A stretch of 64,000 bases of DNA from Delta-02 sp964513565 (GCA_964513565.1 CAZENE010000018.1:4759-68758), one strand, 5' to 3'. Positions 25,239 to 34,443 are shown, numbered from the stretch's first letter. Notes: generated from the sequence alone by a model not told the origin. A program made the numbers and translations.

Positions 25239-27275
25239 TTATCGCTTTAATACTTCCCGCGGCTTGACGCCGTCGGAAGGCCCTACAATACCCTCCTGCT
25301 CCATGCGTTCTATTATACGCGCGGCCCTGTTATAACCGATCCGAAACCGTCTCTGGACCATACTTATAGACGCCTCACCCCGTGCTGATACAAACTCCAC
25401 AGCTTCCTGGTATTTTTCGTCGTCTATGGCCTCTCCCGCCTCCTCTTCTTCTTTTTCTTCGAGTATTTCGTGATGATAGGCCGGAGCACCCTGCTGTTTT
25501 AAAAATTCCACTATCCGTTTTATCTCACCTTCCGAGACATAAGAACCGTGAAGCCGCTGGAGCCTGCCGACCCCGGGGCTCAGAAATAACATATCGCCAT
25601 AACCGAGAAGGCTCTCCGCGCCATTTGTATCCAATATGGTCCGTGAATCCACTTTCGAGAAGACCTTGCACGCAACCCGCGCAGGGAAGTTCGCCTTTAT
25701 AATACCTGTCAGCACATCCACGGACGGCCTTTGCGTGGCGAGAATGAGATGGATACCCGATGCCCGGGCCATCTGCGCCAGCCGGGCAATATATTCTTCC
25801 ACTTCCTTGGGGGAAACCATCATGAGGTCGGCCAGTTCATCGATCACAACTATGATATAAGGTAACTGCTCACCGTCTTCGCGCGCTATCTTATGATTAT
25901 ACTTTTCGATGTTGCGGACGCCCTTTTGGGCCATGATACCGTAGCGCCTTTCCATTTCGTCTGTCATCCACCTTAATGCCGTCTTCGCATTCTTGGCATT
26001 CGTCACAACCGGCAGGAGCAGATGTGGGATGCCTTCATAAAAAGAAAGTTCCAGCATCTTGAGGTCGATCATGAGAAAACGCACATGGGCGGGCGTGGCC
26101 CTGAAGAGAATGCTCAGAATCATGCTGTTAAGCGAGACCGACTTTCCCGAACCGGTCGCACCTGCCACAAGGAGATGCGGCATTTTCGCAAGGTCAGCCA
26201 CATACGATTCCCCGGCAATCGTCTTTCCGAGGACCAGGGTAAGATAAGACTGGGAAGAGCTGAAGGTCTTCGATTCGATGATCTCCCTGATATACACGGT
26301 CTCCCGGTCCTTGTTCGGTATCTCTATGCCGACGACCGCCTTGCCCGGGATCGGCGCAATGATCCGTATCGATACGGCGCTTAAAGCCATTGCAAGATCA
26401 TCGGAGAGATTTGATATTTTGCTCACTTTTACTCCCGGGGCCGGCTCGAATTCGTACATCGTTATCACAGGGCCCGGCCGCACCTCGGTTACTCTGCCGT
26501 CTATCCCGTAATCCTTCAATTTCTTTTCCAGGATCGACGCGTTCGCCTGGATCGAATCCTTATCCACCCTGGTCTCTTTTCTCTCGATAGCGTCGAGCAG
26601 GGATGCATCGGGCAGCTTATACGGCCCGATCTCCTTGAAAAATTCAAAAGTTTCCTGGACGGCGGCCTTTTTTTCCGCCAGTTTGGGAGCAATCTCCTCC
26701 TTCTTCTCCTGGGTCACTTTGATCTCACGGCGACGCTCCGCTTTTTTCCGCCTGGCGAGCCGGTCCTCGATCATACCGAGAATGGGGGCCTGAACAATGA
26801 GGAATACCGATATCAGGAGCAGGATCACCGCTATAAGTACCGTGCCGAACTTGCCAAAAAAATTCATGAGGGCCTTTTCCAGTATCGAGCCAAGCAGTCC
26901 TGAAAACTCGATCGCGAGCCCCCGCACGTAGACCTTGCCCACTGAAACCTGGAGGAGCGTGCCGATAGAAAGGAAAAGCATAACAAGGCCGGCAGAAAAC
27001 ACGATAATGGTCGGGGGGTCTTTCTTCCTGACATAAAAGATCCCGAAAACCAGGGCAAAAGAGACAAGGAAATAGCTCATCATCCCCGAAAGCTGGATAA
27101 GCATGTCAGATATATACGACCCTGCCTTTCCGCAAAGGTTGCGGGCTGAAGCATCGGTAACCGTATGGAACGAAGGGTCGAGGGGATGATATGAAAGAAG
27201 ACCGACAAAAAGAAAGATAAACACCCCGATAAGGCCGATCCCCAACATCTCTTTTTTCAGATCAGAAAGCACCAT
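25239..27275 (-). CDS. ftsK: DNA translocase FtsK/SpoIIIE
   Basis: A 678-aa membrane-anchored translocase that clears the terminus region of the chromosome at the division septum. Four N-terminal helices (about residues 15-165) are followed by a short charged linker and the motor domain, with Walker A GATGSGKSVSL near 371 and Walker B IVVIDELADLM near 475. A C-terminal winged-helix gamma domain (615-678) contains SMVQRRFRIGYNRAARIIE, which reads KOPS-type polar sequences. The linker is short, as in SpoIIIE-type proteins. It sits between plsC (30 nt upstream) and lolA. Confidence 0.95.
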   Translation of the reverse strand: MVLSDLKKEMLGIGLIGVFIFLFVGLLSYHPLDPSFHTVTDASARNLCGKAGSYISDMLIQLSGMMSYFLVSFALVFGIFYVRKKDPPTIIVFSAGLVMLFLSIGTLLQVSVGKVYVRGLAIEFSGLLGSILEKALMNFFGKFGTVLIAVILLLISVFLIVQAPILGMIEDRLARRKKAERRREIKVTQEKKEEIAPKLAEKKAAVQETFEFFKEIGPYKLPDASLLDAIERKETRVDKDSIQANASILEKKLKDYGIDGRVTEVRPGPVITMYEFEPAPGVKVSKISNLSDDLAMALSAVSIRIIAPIPGKAVVGIEIPNKDRETVYIREIIESKTFSSSQSYLTLVLGKTIAGESYVADLAKMPHLLVAGATGSGKSVSLNSMILSILFRATPAHVRFLMIDLKMLELSFYEGIPHLLLPVVTNAKNAKTALRWMTDEMERRYGIMAQKGVRNIEKYNHKIAREDGEQLPYIIVVIDELADLMMVSPKEVEEYIARLAQMARASGIHLILATQRPSVDVLTGIIKANFPARVACKVFSKVDSRTILDTNGAESLLGYGDMLFLSPGVGRLQRLHGSYVSEGEIKRIVEFLKQQGAPAYHHEILEEKEEEEAGEAIDDEKYQEAVEFVSARGEASISMVQRRFRIGYNRAARIIERMEQEGIVGPSDGVKPREVLKR

Positions 27276-27304
27276 AAGCGTTCAATGCCCGGCGGACGCC
27301 CTCT

Positions 27305-28027
27305 TCAGCTTGCGCCAGAAGCCGATCCCCCTTTCGCGATGAGGGCCTCTATATCGACCCTTACGTTATCCATCACCCGAGTTTTCTTAGACCTGTCCAT
27401 ACCGTCGAGGATGATAGGGTGACCGACCTCAATGTATATTACCCCTTTTTTCAGCGGAATAGAACTTCCTTTTGGCTGCAGGGCGCTCGAACCATAAATG
27501 CCGATAGGAACGACCGGGACCATGGCCCGTAAAGCCAGGGTAAAACCTCCTTTTTTGAACGGCAGGAGTTTGCCGTCGGCACTGCGCGTTCCCTCGGGAA
27601 AGATGATAATATTGGTCCCTTCGCGTATTCTCTGCGAAGCCTCTTCGATGGCCTTCAGCGCTTCACGAGGGTTTTCACGGTCAATACTGATATATCCGGC
27701 CTTTCTTATCGCCCACCCGAACATCGGGATCGCGAAAAGCTGCCTTTTGGCGATCCACTTGAAAGAAACGGGCAGCTTCGCAAGCAGGGCATGAATATCG
27801 AGAGCGCTCTGGTGATTGCACATAAAAACGTACGGGGGCGATGATATGCGGTCAAGGCCTTCGATCCTGACGTTGATACCCGCGACATAAAGAAACATGC
27901 GGGACCAGAGGCGACCGATACTATGAATAGTTTCCTGCCTGTCCCCAAAAAGTGCTATAAAAAGCGCAACCAATGATAGAACGACGGTCGAGGCGACGAG
28001 CCAGACCGCGACAATTGCCCGTCTCAT
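27305..28027 (-). CDS. plsC: 1-acyl-sn-glycerol-3-phosphate acyltransferase
   Basis: A 240-aa membrane acyltransferase making phosphatidic acid from lysophosphatidate. An N-terminal helix (residues 5-27) precedes the catalytic motif NHQSALDIH (HX4D) at about 71-79, RENPREALK near 117 and FPEGTRS near 144. The start ATG overlaps the stop of cooC by 4 bp. Placement within a cooC-plsC-ftsK-lolA run is unusual functionally but spacing is tight, so co-transcription is likely. Confidence 0.9.
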   Translation of the reverse strand: MRRAIVAVWLVASTVVLSLVALFIALFGDRQETIHSIGRLWSRMFLYVAGINVRIEGLDRISSPPYVFMCNHQSALDIHALLAKLPVSFKWIAKRQLFAIPMFGWAIRKAGYISIDRENPREALKAIEEASQRIREGTNIIIFPEGTRSADGKLLPFKKGGFTLALRAMVPVVPIGIYGSSALQPKGSSIPLKKGVIYIEVGHPIILDGMDRSKKTRVMDNVRVDIEALIAKGGSASGAS

Positions 28028-28800
28028 CGAACAATGCCCTCGAGGGCATCCATGATCTCCTCTATCTCGGTCCCTACCTTGTGATCGATGTCATATGGCG
28101 AGGTTCCTTGCCTGTCGGCGTCAGCGATCCTTTCATTCTGAGAAATAAAACCGAGAAAGGGAAAATCCTCGAGATTTTCGCGGATAAAATCTCGATCGTG
28201 CTGATCTGCAACCTTATTTCCTACAACATAGACTTTTTTTAACCCGATATCATCGGCAAGTTTTCTCACCTGGCGGGCTGTTTGAAAGCTTCTCCTTCCC
28301 GGTTCTACAACAACAATGAGGGCGTCGATATATTCGGTCGTCGCCCGGCCGAGATGTTCGAGTCCCGCCTCGAGATCAACGATGACGTAATCATCCCTTT
28401 CGATCATCACGTGCGAAAGGAGACTTCTTAAAAGAGCGTTTTCAGCACAAAAACAACCTCCTCCGCCCTGGGGTATATTCCCGAGAATAATGAGCCGAAC
28501 GCCTTCTTTTGTGAGCGAGAACTTTTCCGGTATGTCATCGACGCGGGGGTTGAGCTGGAAAAAAGAACCGTACTGACCTTTTCTGGCACCGGTCCGTTCT
28601 GCAATGAATTCCTCCATTGACGCAAGGGGCTTGACCGAGGCTAAGCTTGTTTCGTCGATACCGATAGCGCTTGCAAGGTTCGAGTCCGGATCGGCATCAA
28701 TGGCAATAATCTTTTTACCGCGATTTGCGAGGACCCGCGCCATGACTCCCGCGAGGGTTGTCTTTCCCGCACCGCCTTTTCCTGAAACGGCTATCTTCAT
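28024..28800 (-). CDS. cooC: CooC-type nickel-insertion ATPase
   Basis: A 258-aa MinD/SIMIBI ATPase. The deviant Walker A GKGGAGKTT is at residues 8-16, the DADPDSN motif near 36, and the Cys-X-Cys pair in GGGCFCAEN near 115 binds metal in CooC dimers. CooC delivers nickel to carbon monoxide dehydrogenase or acetyl-CoA synthase. No CODH gene lies in this window, so the target enzyme must be elsewhere. AAGGGA precedes the ATG. Presence of CooC supports an anaerobic, possibly Wood-Ljungdahl, metabolism (inference). Confidence 0.88.
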   Translation of the reverse strand: MKIAVSGKGGAGKTTLAGVMARVLANRGKKIIAIDADPDSNLASAIGIDETSLASVKPLASMEEFIAERTGARKGQYGSFFQLNPRVDDIPEKFSLTKEGVRLIILGNIPQGGGGCFCAENALLRSLLSHVMIERDDYVIVDLEAGLEHLGRATTEYIDALIVVVEPGRRSFQTARQVRKLADDIGLKKVYVVGNKVADQHDRDFIRENLEDFPFLGFISQNERIADADRQGTSPYDIDHKVGTEIEEIMDALEGIVR

Positions 28801-28815
28801 AAATTCCCTTGCTGC

Positions 28816-28845
28816 AAAGTATCATCCTTTGTAAAGCATTGTCAA
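28816..28845 (-). promoter_or_regulatory. Promoter of cooC operon
   Basis: On the minus strand TTGACA (28845-28840), 18-bp spacer, TACTTT (28821-28816) preceded by TG. The predicted leader of about 9 nt still contains the AAGGGA ribosome binding site. Confidence 0.65.
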
Positions 28846-28959
28846 TATTGACCAATACCGGCCTTCGCCATCTCATCTTGCATTGTGAACCGCTCGATTA
28901 TCGGGCACATTATAACACGGGGACAGGCTTCAGGAAATAAAAAGAAATTTTCACAACCC

Positions 28960-28988
28960 TTGACGCACCGGGCATGGTGTCTTATTTT
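28960..28988 (+). promoter_or_regulatory. Promoter of htpG
   Basis: TTGACG (28960-28965), 17-bp spacer, TATTTT (28983-28988). No heat-shock sigma-32 pattern and no CIRCE operator were seen in the 240-bp spacer. Confidence 0.5.
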
Positions 28989-29044
28989 TTAAATGTTGTT
29001 TTTCCCGAGATCGCACAATTGATAACACTTTAGGAGATTTGAAA

Positions 29045-30955
29045 ATGACGACCGAGCGTATGGAATTCCGGACAGAGGTTAAACAGCTTCTCGATCTTAT
29101 GATCCATTCATTGTATTCGCACAAAGAAGTCTTTCTGAGGGAATTGATATCAAATGCATCTGATGCAATCGACAGGGCACGCTATGAATCGCTGACAAAC
29201 AACGCGATACTTGAAGACGGCGGCACCTGGAAGATAAAGATCAGCGTAGATAAGGCGGCCGGAACGCTTAAGATAAGCGATAACGGTATTGGAATGAGCC
29301 ACGATGAAATCATAGAATCCCTCGGCACTATCGCCCGATCGGGCACCAGGGAATTTCTTGAAGTCTTGAAACGTGAAGACGCAAAGGATAACCCGGAATT
29401 GATCGGCCAGTTCGGCGTCGGGTTCTATTCGTCCTTCATGGTCTCCGATAAAATAACCGTCATATCGCGACCGGCCGGAATAAAGGGCGCTAAAGGCATC
29501 AAATGGGAATCGGCAGGGGATGGGACCTTTACCGTGGAAGAGGTCGAAAAAGATTCGCGAGGAACGGATGTCATCCTTCATTTGCGGGAAGACGAGAAGA
29601 CATACCTGAGTGAATGGGAGATCCGGGGCGTTATTAAGAAATACTCGGATTTTATAGAGCACCCCATTGTTATGGACGTTGAGAAAGAGGTCGAGAGCGA
29701 ACTCAAAAAAGGCGAGAAGGTCAAGATAAAGCAGGAAGAGACTCTCAATTCCATGAAAGCTCTCTGGCTTAAAGAGAGATCCGAGGTCTCTACAGAGGAA
29801 TACAACGATTTTTACAAGCACATATCTCATGATTTCCATCCGCCGGCAAAGGTCATTCATTATAAGGCGGAGGGCACGTCCGAATTCTCAGCGCTTATGT
29901 TCATACCTTCGGTGGCCCCGGTGAATATGCTTTACCGCGATTTTAAGTACGGGCCCATGCTTTATGTAAAGAGGGTCCGGATCATGGACCACTGTGAAGA
30001 CCTGATGCCGCAATATCTCCGGTTTGTGCAGGGTATGGTGGATTCTTCCGACCTTCCGCTCAACGTATCGCGAGAGATCCTACAGAATAACCGACAGGTC
30101 GATATCATAAAGAATTCAGTAACAAAAAAGATCATCGATACCTTCGAGGACATGAAGGAAAACGAATATGACGACTACCTGAAGATCTATAAGGAATTCG
30201 GCCGCGTTCTGAAAGAAGGGCTGCACTTCGATTTCTCGCGCAGGGAAACTATAGCGGACCTGCTTCTTTTTGCAACAACAAAGTCCGAAGACGGGAAATT
30301 CAGGACCCTGAAGGAATACATCGATGACATGAAAAACGGTCAGGAAGAGGTCTATTATATTGTCGGGTCGTCCGTTAGCGACGCCGCCAATTCACCGTAT
30401 CTCGAAGCATTCAGACAGAAGGGCTTCGAGGTCATTTTCATGACCGACGATATCGATGATTTTATCTTCAACGGTTTTGAATACTCGGGGAAGAAATTTC
30501 ATTCCATCACCAGGGGCGACATCACCCTCGACAAGGATAAGACGGTTCAGGTCGAAGAAACCCGGAAGAAATACGAAAAACTGATCGATCTTATTAAGGA
30601 AACCCTGACTGATGACGTCAAAGACGTAAGATTGTCAGGCAGGCTGACGGATACGGTCTGCTGCCTCGTTGCCGATGAAGGCGATCTCGACCCGACAATG
30701 GAGCGCCTCCTGAAGGCAATGGGTCAGGATGTCCCGCAGATCAAGAGGATCCTCGAGCTAAACCCGACACACCCGCTCTTCGCCGCGATGAAAAAGGCGT
30801 TTGAAAGCGATGCCAAAAGTGAAGAACTCAAGGAATACATAAGGCTTCTGTACGATCAGGCGCTTGTCCTCGAAGGATCGAAACCCAAGGATCCCGCAGC
30901 ATTTTCTAGGGTAATAGCGAAATTGATGGTGGAAAATGCATCGAAAAGCTCGTAA
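29045..30955 (+). CDS. htpG: Chaperone HtpG (Hsp90)
   Basis: A 636-aa Hsp90 homologue. The GHKL ATPase domain (residues 1-215) has ELISNASDAIDR, DNGIGM, and the lid glycine motif GQFGVGFYSSFMV; the middle domain starts near 225 and the dimerisation domain near 500. AGGAG lies 8 nt before the ATG at 29045; a TTG two codons upstream is too near the Shine-Dalgarno sequence. The stop codon TAA is part of a heptamer repeat. It converges on the dnaJ end of the hrcA-grpE-dnaJ operon. Confidence 0.95.
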   Translation: MTTERMEFRTEVKQLLDLMIHSLYSHKEVFLRELISNASDAIDRARYESLTNNAILEDGGTWKIKISVDKAAGTLKISDNGIGMSHDEIIESLGTIARSGTREFLEVLKREDAKDNPELIGQFGVGFYSSFMVSDKITVISRPAGIKGAKGIKWESAGDGTFTVEEVEKDSRGTDVILHLREDEKTYLSEWEIRGVIKKYSDFIEHPIVMDVEKEVESELKKGEKVKIKQEETLNSMKALWLKERSEVSTEEYNDFYKHISHDFHPPAKVIHYKAEGTSEFSALMFIPSVAPVNMLYRDFKYGPMLYVKRVRIMDHCEDLMPQYLRFVQGMVDSSDLPLNVSREILQNNRQVDIIKNSVTKKIIDTFEDMKENEYDDYLKIYKEFGRVLKEGLHFDFSRRETIADLLLFATTKSEDGKFRTLKEYIDDMKNGQEEVYYIVGSSVSDAANSPYLEAFRQKGFEVIFMTDDIDDFIFNGFEYSGKKFHSITRGDITLDKDKTVQVEETRKKYEKLIDLIKETLTDDVKDVRLSGRLTDTVCCLVADEGDLDPTMERLLKAMGQDVPQIKRILELNPTHPLFAAMKKAFESDAKSEELKEYIRLLYDQALVLEGSKPKDPAAFSRVIAKLMVENASKSS

Positions 30956-31025
30956 ATAGTGAATCGTAAAGGAGTAAAAAAATAGGGCGCAGGGTTTTTC
31001 AACACCTTACGATTTCGACTTACGG
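30951..31025. repeat. Heptamer inverted repeat between htpG and dnaJ
   Basis: CGTAAAT AGTGAAT CGTAAAG at 30951-30971 (the htpG TAA is in the first unit) and the inverted CTTACGA TTTCGAC TTACGG at 31006-31025, which ends two bases before the dnaJ stop. Stops occur in all three plus-strand frames in the left arm (TAA, TAG, TGA, TAA). Confidence 0.75.
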
Positions 31026-31027
31026 TC

Positions 31028-32125
31028 TTATTCAAAGAACTCCATAAATTTTTCTTTGAATCCTTTGCGGGTTTTTGGGGAGGAATCCTTGAATTCTTGG
31101 GCCAGTTCTTCTACAAGGACCCTTTGCCGGTCTGTAAGGCCGGAAGGGATGACTATATTGAGATAGACGAGCTGATCCCCCCTGCCGTAACCATTGGATT
31201 TGTTGACACCGAGGCCTTTAAGCCTGAAAACCTTTCCCTGTTGTGTCCCCGGCGGTATCTTCACGACGGTCTCGCCTTCGATCGTGGGGATATTTATTTC
31301 GCCCCCGAGGCACAATAAAGGAAATCCCACGTCAACCTGGACTACGATATCGTCTCCCGCCCGTTCGAATATCGCATGTTCCTTGACCTGCAACACCACG
31401 TACAGATCGCCGGGGATGGTGTCCCCGAACTCCTGCATCCCCTCGCCTCGCAGTTTAAGACGGGTATTATTGTCAACGCCGGGGGGTATCTTGACCTTCA
31501 GTTTCCGCTTGGTCTTTACACTTCCTCTCCCCTTGCAGTTTTTGCAGGGGTTCTTTATTATCCGGCCCTCGCCTCCGCAATATTCGCACGTCCGGTTGAT
31601 CGTAAAGAACCCGTGGCTCTGGCGCACCTGCCCCCGGCCGCCGCACTGCTTGCATACGACGGGCTCGTGCCCGGGCTCGACCCGCGAACCATTGCAGACA
31701 GGGCATTTTTCTTCCTTGGGTATCTCTATCTCTTTTTCGCCGCCAAACACGGCCTCTTCAAATTCTATGGTCAGATTATACCGGAGGTCGCTGCCCTTCC
31801 TCTGGCGTTGTCTCTGATTCCCGAAAAAATCACTGAACAGGTCATTGAAAACGGAATCAAAATTTCCCTGGAAGCCAAAGTCAAACATGGAGCCCATGTC
31901 CCCTACCGTACCGAAACGTTCGTAGTGGTGCCTTTTCTGGGCGTCCCCCAAGACCTCGTAGGCGGCGTTTATCTCTTTGAATTTTTCTTCGGCCTTGCGG
32001 TCGCCGGGATTGCGGTCCGGGTGATATTGAAGGGCAAGTTTTCTATATGCCTTCTTTATTTCTTCATCGGTGGCCTCCCGTGATACATTGAGGACCTCGT
32101 AATAATCCACCTGCCTGCTTCTCAT
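31028..32125 (-). CDS. dnaJ: Chaperone protein DnaJ
   Basis: A 365-aa Hsp40. The J domain (residues 5-70) has the HPD motif in QYHPDRN, followed by a Gly/Phe-rich stretch and a zinc-binding domain with four CXXCXGXG-type repeats: CPVCNGSR, CKQCGGRG, CEYCGGEG and CKNCKGRG. Two C-terminal substrate-binding domains follow. It stimulates DnaK ATPase; the dnaK gene itself is not in this operon. It is 44 nt downstream of grpE. Confidence 0.94.
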   Translation of the reverse strand: MRSRQVDYYEVLNVSREATDEEIKKAYRKLALQYHPDRNPGDRKAEEKFKEINAAYEVLGDAQKRHHYERFGTVGDMGSMFDFGFQGNFDSVFNDLFSDFFGNQRQRQRKGSDLRYNLTIEFEEAVFGGEKEIEIPKEEKCPVCNGSRVEPGHEPVVCKQCGGRGQVRQSHGFFTINRTCEYCGGEGRIIKNPCKNCKGRGSVKTKRKLKVKIPPGVDNNTRLKLRGEGMQEFGDTIPGDLYVVLQVKEHAIFERAGDDIVVQVDVGFPLLCLGGEINIPTIEGETVVKIPPGTQQGKVFRLKGLGVNKSNGYGRGDQLVYLNIVIPSGLTDRQRVLVEELAQEFKDSSPKTRKGFKEKFMEFFE

Positions 32126-32169
32126 TATATGCCTTTCATTTTATTACTGGACTTGAAATGCCCTTCTGT

Positions 32170-32775
32170 TTACTGCCGGGTATCAGATTTCTTTGAAACC
32201 ACTACACGAGATGCCCTGATCAGCCTGTCATTGAGCGTGTATCCTTTCAAAAGCTCGGCAACAACTGTATCAGGCTCCATATCCTCATGCTCCTCCTGGA
32301 AAAAGGCCTCATGAAAATTAGGATCGAATTTCTGCCCAACCGCCTCAACCGGTTTGACGCCGGCCTTTTCAAGAACTTTTAAAAACTCGTTCAATATGAG
32401 CTTGACGCCATCGTGAATGCTATTAGGGTCTTCGGTGGACTCGGAATGCTTCAGCGCCAGCTCCAGGTTATCCAGGACAGGCAATAATTCCTTGATAAGG
32501 ATCTCGTTCCCGAATTTAAGGGTATCCTGCTTTTCCTTTATTTTGATCTTCTTGAAGTTCTCGAAATCTGCCTGGAGATAAAGAATACGGTTTTCGAGAT
32601 CTTTGATCTTCGCATCCTTTTCCTCAATCTCCTTTTTTATTTCGTCGGGGATCTCGTCTTTCTTTTTCTTCTTTTTGTGTTCTTCGTGTTTATGGTGATG
32701 GCCCGCCTCTTCCGCGGCCTCATGGTGCCTTTCTTCTTGTTCGTTCTTATCTAGGTCTTTGTTCTTTTCGTTCAT
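32170..32775 (-). CDS. grpE: GrpE nucleotide exchange factor
   Basis: A 201-aa nucleotide-exchange factor for DnaK. The long coiled coil (about residues 45-110) contains YLQADFENFKK, and the C-terminal beta domain has the conserved FDPNFHEAFFQEE and VAELLKGYTLNDRLIRASRV-type segment. Residues 14-45 are a low-complexity tail rich in His, Glu and Lys with a HHHKHEEH run and six Lys in a row, which may bind metal but is probably disordered. It follows hrcA by 10 nt and precedes dnaJ. Confidence 0.93.
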   Translation of the reverse strand: MNEKNKDLDKNEQEERHHEAAEEAGHHHKHEEHKKKKKKDEIPDEIKKEIEEKDAKIKDLENRILYLQADFENFKKIKIKEKQDTLKFGNEILIKELLPVLDNLELALKHSESTEDPNSIHDGVKLILNEFLKVLEKAGVKPVEAVGQKFDPNFHEAFFQEEHEDMEPDTVVAELLKGYTLNDRLIRASRVVVSKKSDTRQ

Positions 32776-32785
32776 TCGCCAGTCC

Positions 32786-33829
32786 TCACATGATTTTGAA
32801 TAGATCCGTTACAGCCCGGGCAGTGTAGCCTACAATGGGAATAAGACGGGAATAGTTCATCCTCATCGGCCCTATTATGCCGAGGACCCCGTAGCTATCA
32901 CGGTCGATCCGGTATGCGGATACGATAATGCTCATCCCCTCCATGCCTTTCATATCGCTTTCGCTGCCCAGAATGACATTTATACCTTCCTTGCTTTGAT
33001 ACTGATCAAGAAGTTGTATGAGCCGTTCTTTGTTCTCGAGGGCCCTGAAAAGCTCTTTAAGCCTCTCGACATCCGAAAATTCAGGGATGCCTATCATTTT
33101 CGAAGCCCCTTCTATATAGACCTCCCTTGTATCTTCTTCGCCGACCAGTATGTCGAGCGTATCCTGTATCTTCATATAAAGATTCCGGAAAGTTTCCCTG
33201 TCCCTGTGTATGTCCTGAATTATGTTCTCTTTGATAGCATGGAAGGGAAGGCCCGAGAACCGTTCGTTCATATAGCGTTTCATATCGTCAAGCGTCGCCT
33301 GATCGATATCTTCATTCGTATCGACAAACCTTTTGTGGACCATCCCCGAGGTCGTTACAAAAACGATCAGTATGGTATACCGCGACATCCTGACGAATTC
33401 GACTTCTTTGAACAGCATCGTATCAACCCGGGGCTCCACGACGATGCTCGGAAACCTCGCAATTGCCGCAAGGGCCCGCGAGGCGTCCGTCATTACCTCC
33501 TCCGTATATGCGTAGCGTATACGGAGCATAGTTTCGAGTGCCCTGAGCTCCTTTTTACCGGGAAGCCCGGGTACAGGGAGGTTGTTTACATAGTAACGGA
33601 AGGCCTTCGGTGTAGGTACGCGTCCGGCCACTGCATGGGGCTTGAAAAGAAATCCCAGCTCCTCAAGTTCGCCCATGATGCTCCGGATCGTGGCCGAGCT
33701 CACTTTTTTCTTCATTGTCTTCGCTATCGTGGTCGATCCCACCGGCTCCGCGAAAACAATATAATGTTCGACAATGAGCTCGAGTACAGAACTCTCGCGT
33801 TCATTCAATATATCGGCTAATCCTTTCAT
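32786..33829 (-). CDS. hrcA: Heat-inducible transcription repressor HrcA
   Basis: A 347-aa repressor of class I heat-shock genes. The N-terminal winged helix includes EHYIVFAEPVGSTTIA and SSATIRSIMGELEELGF (recognition helix, residues 45-62); a GAF-like dimerisation region and a C-terminal IVGPMRM-like IGPMRMNY motif follow. It normally binds the CIRCE inverted repeat. No CIRCE was found in its own promoter region or before htpG, so its targets are probably groESL or dnaK elsewhere. No ribosome binding site precedes the ATG; the promoter lies 11 bp away. Confidence 0.94.
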   Translation of the reverse strand: MKGLADILNERESSVLELIVEHYIVFAEPVGSTTIAKTMKKKVSSATIRSIMGELEELGFLFKPHAVAGRVPTPKAFRYYVNNLPVPGLPGKKELRALETMLRIRYAYTEEVMTDASRALAAIARFPSIVVEPRVDTMLFKEVEFVRMSRYTILIVFVTTSGMVHKRFVDTNEDIDQATLDDMKRYMNERFSGLPFHAIKENIIQDIHRDRETFRNLYMKIQDTLDILVGEEDTREVYIEGASKMIGIPEFSDVERLKELFRALENKERLIQLLDQYQSKEGINVILGSESDMKGMEGMSIIVSAYRIDRDSYGVLGIIGPMRMNYSRLIPIVGYTARAVTDLFKIM

Positions 33830-33840
33830 TCTGATACAAT

Positions 33841-33869
33841 AAGTTAATTATCTCGGCAGTTTTTGTCAA
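33841..33869 (-). promoter_or_regulatory. Promoter of hrcA-grpE-dnaJ, predicted near-leaderless
   Basis: On the minus strand TTGACA (33869-33864), 17-bp spacer, TAACTT (33846-33841). Eleven bases separate the -10 element from the ATG at 33829, so a leader of about 5 nt is predicted. No CIRCE repeat overlaps it. Confidence 0.6.
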
Positions 33870-33899
33870 GAATTTGAACAAAATACAAGAGAACCGGCT

Positions 33900-34334
33900 T
33901 CAGACGGTTATCTCGAAGGTCGCATGCCGGACCTTAAATGTGCTTGCCTCATCATAACGTCTCATCGCGTATCGGCTTATCCGTATATCGTAAGGGCCGA
34001 AGGACCTGCCGTTTTGAACAGTCTCACTGCTTAAAGGTACGCTGGCGTGCATGACGGCTGCTTCAGGGCTTAAATCCCGGGATCCGGCAATTTGGCCGGT
34101 ATCTTCGGGAACAGGGACTAGAGCGGTGAACCTCTGCAGTGCTCCATTTTCCGGTTTTTTGTTGGTCGAGATCGCGACTTCGTCGTCATTGAAGATAACA
34201 AGGAACGACGGGGCAGCTTTTTGGAGGTTCCTGTTCTCTGCACGGTCCCGCCGGGGACCTCCGGAATCCAGCCGGGATAAGGCCGGTAAAGCGGTCTTAC
34301 GTGTGTCATCCCGAAATATGCCGTGATTTATCAT
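33900..34334 (-). CDS. Hypothetical protein, possibly a remnant
   Basis: A reading frame of 144 codons from an ATG at 34334, continuing in frame to 34445. The C-terminal half (SFLVIFNDDEVAIST, FGPYDIRISRYAMRRYD, ending in FEITV) looks like a beta-rich protein, while the N-terminal part is low in hydrophobic residues. There is no ribosome binding site or clear promoter, so this may be a truncated gene. It lies between the hrcA promoter and the divergent nudC. Function is not recognised, and it may not be expressed. Confidence 0.3.
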   Translation of the reverse strand: MINHGIFRDDTRKTALPALSRLDSGGPRRDRAENRNLQKAAPSFLVIFNDDEVAISTNKKPENGALQRFTALVPVPEDTGQIAGSRDLSPEAAVMHASVPLSSETVQNGRSFGPYDIRISRYAMRRYDEASTFKVRHATFEITV

Positions 34335-34409
34335 TTCATAAAAAGAATAACATCTCTGGAAAAAAACTTCGAGCAGATTATGCGTACCCCGGCATTTCGA
34401 GCGTTGTAC

Positions 34410-34438
34410 TTGACTTTCGACGGCCCATGAAGTATTTG
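34410..34438 (+). promoter_or_regulatory. Promoter of nudC, predicted leaderless
   Basis: TTGACT (34410-34415), 17-bp spacer, TATTTG (34433-34438). Only five bases lie between the -10 element and the ATG at 34444 and there is no Shine-Dalgarno sequence, so transcription should begin at the start codon. Confidence 0.55.
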
Positions 34439-34443
34439 ATGTC

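Noticed and set aside
33830..33899. CIRCE operator upstream of hrcA
   Set aside because: No TTAGCACTC-N9-GAGTGCTAA-like repeat is present.
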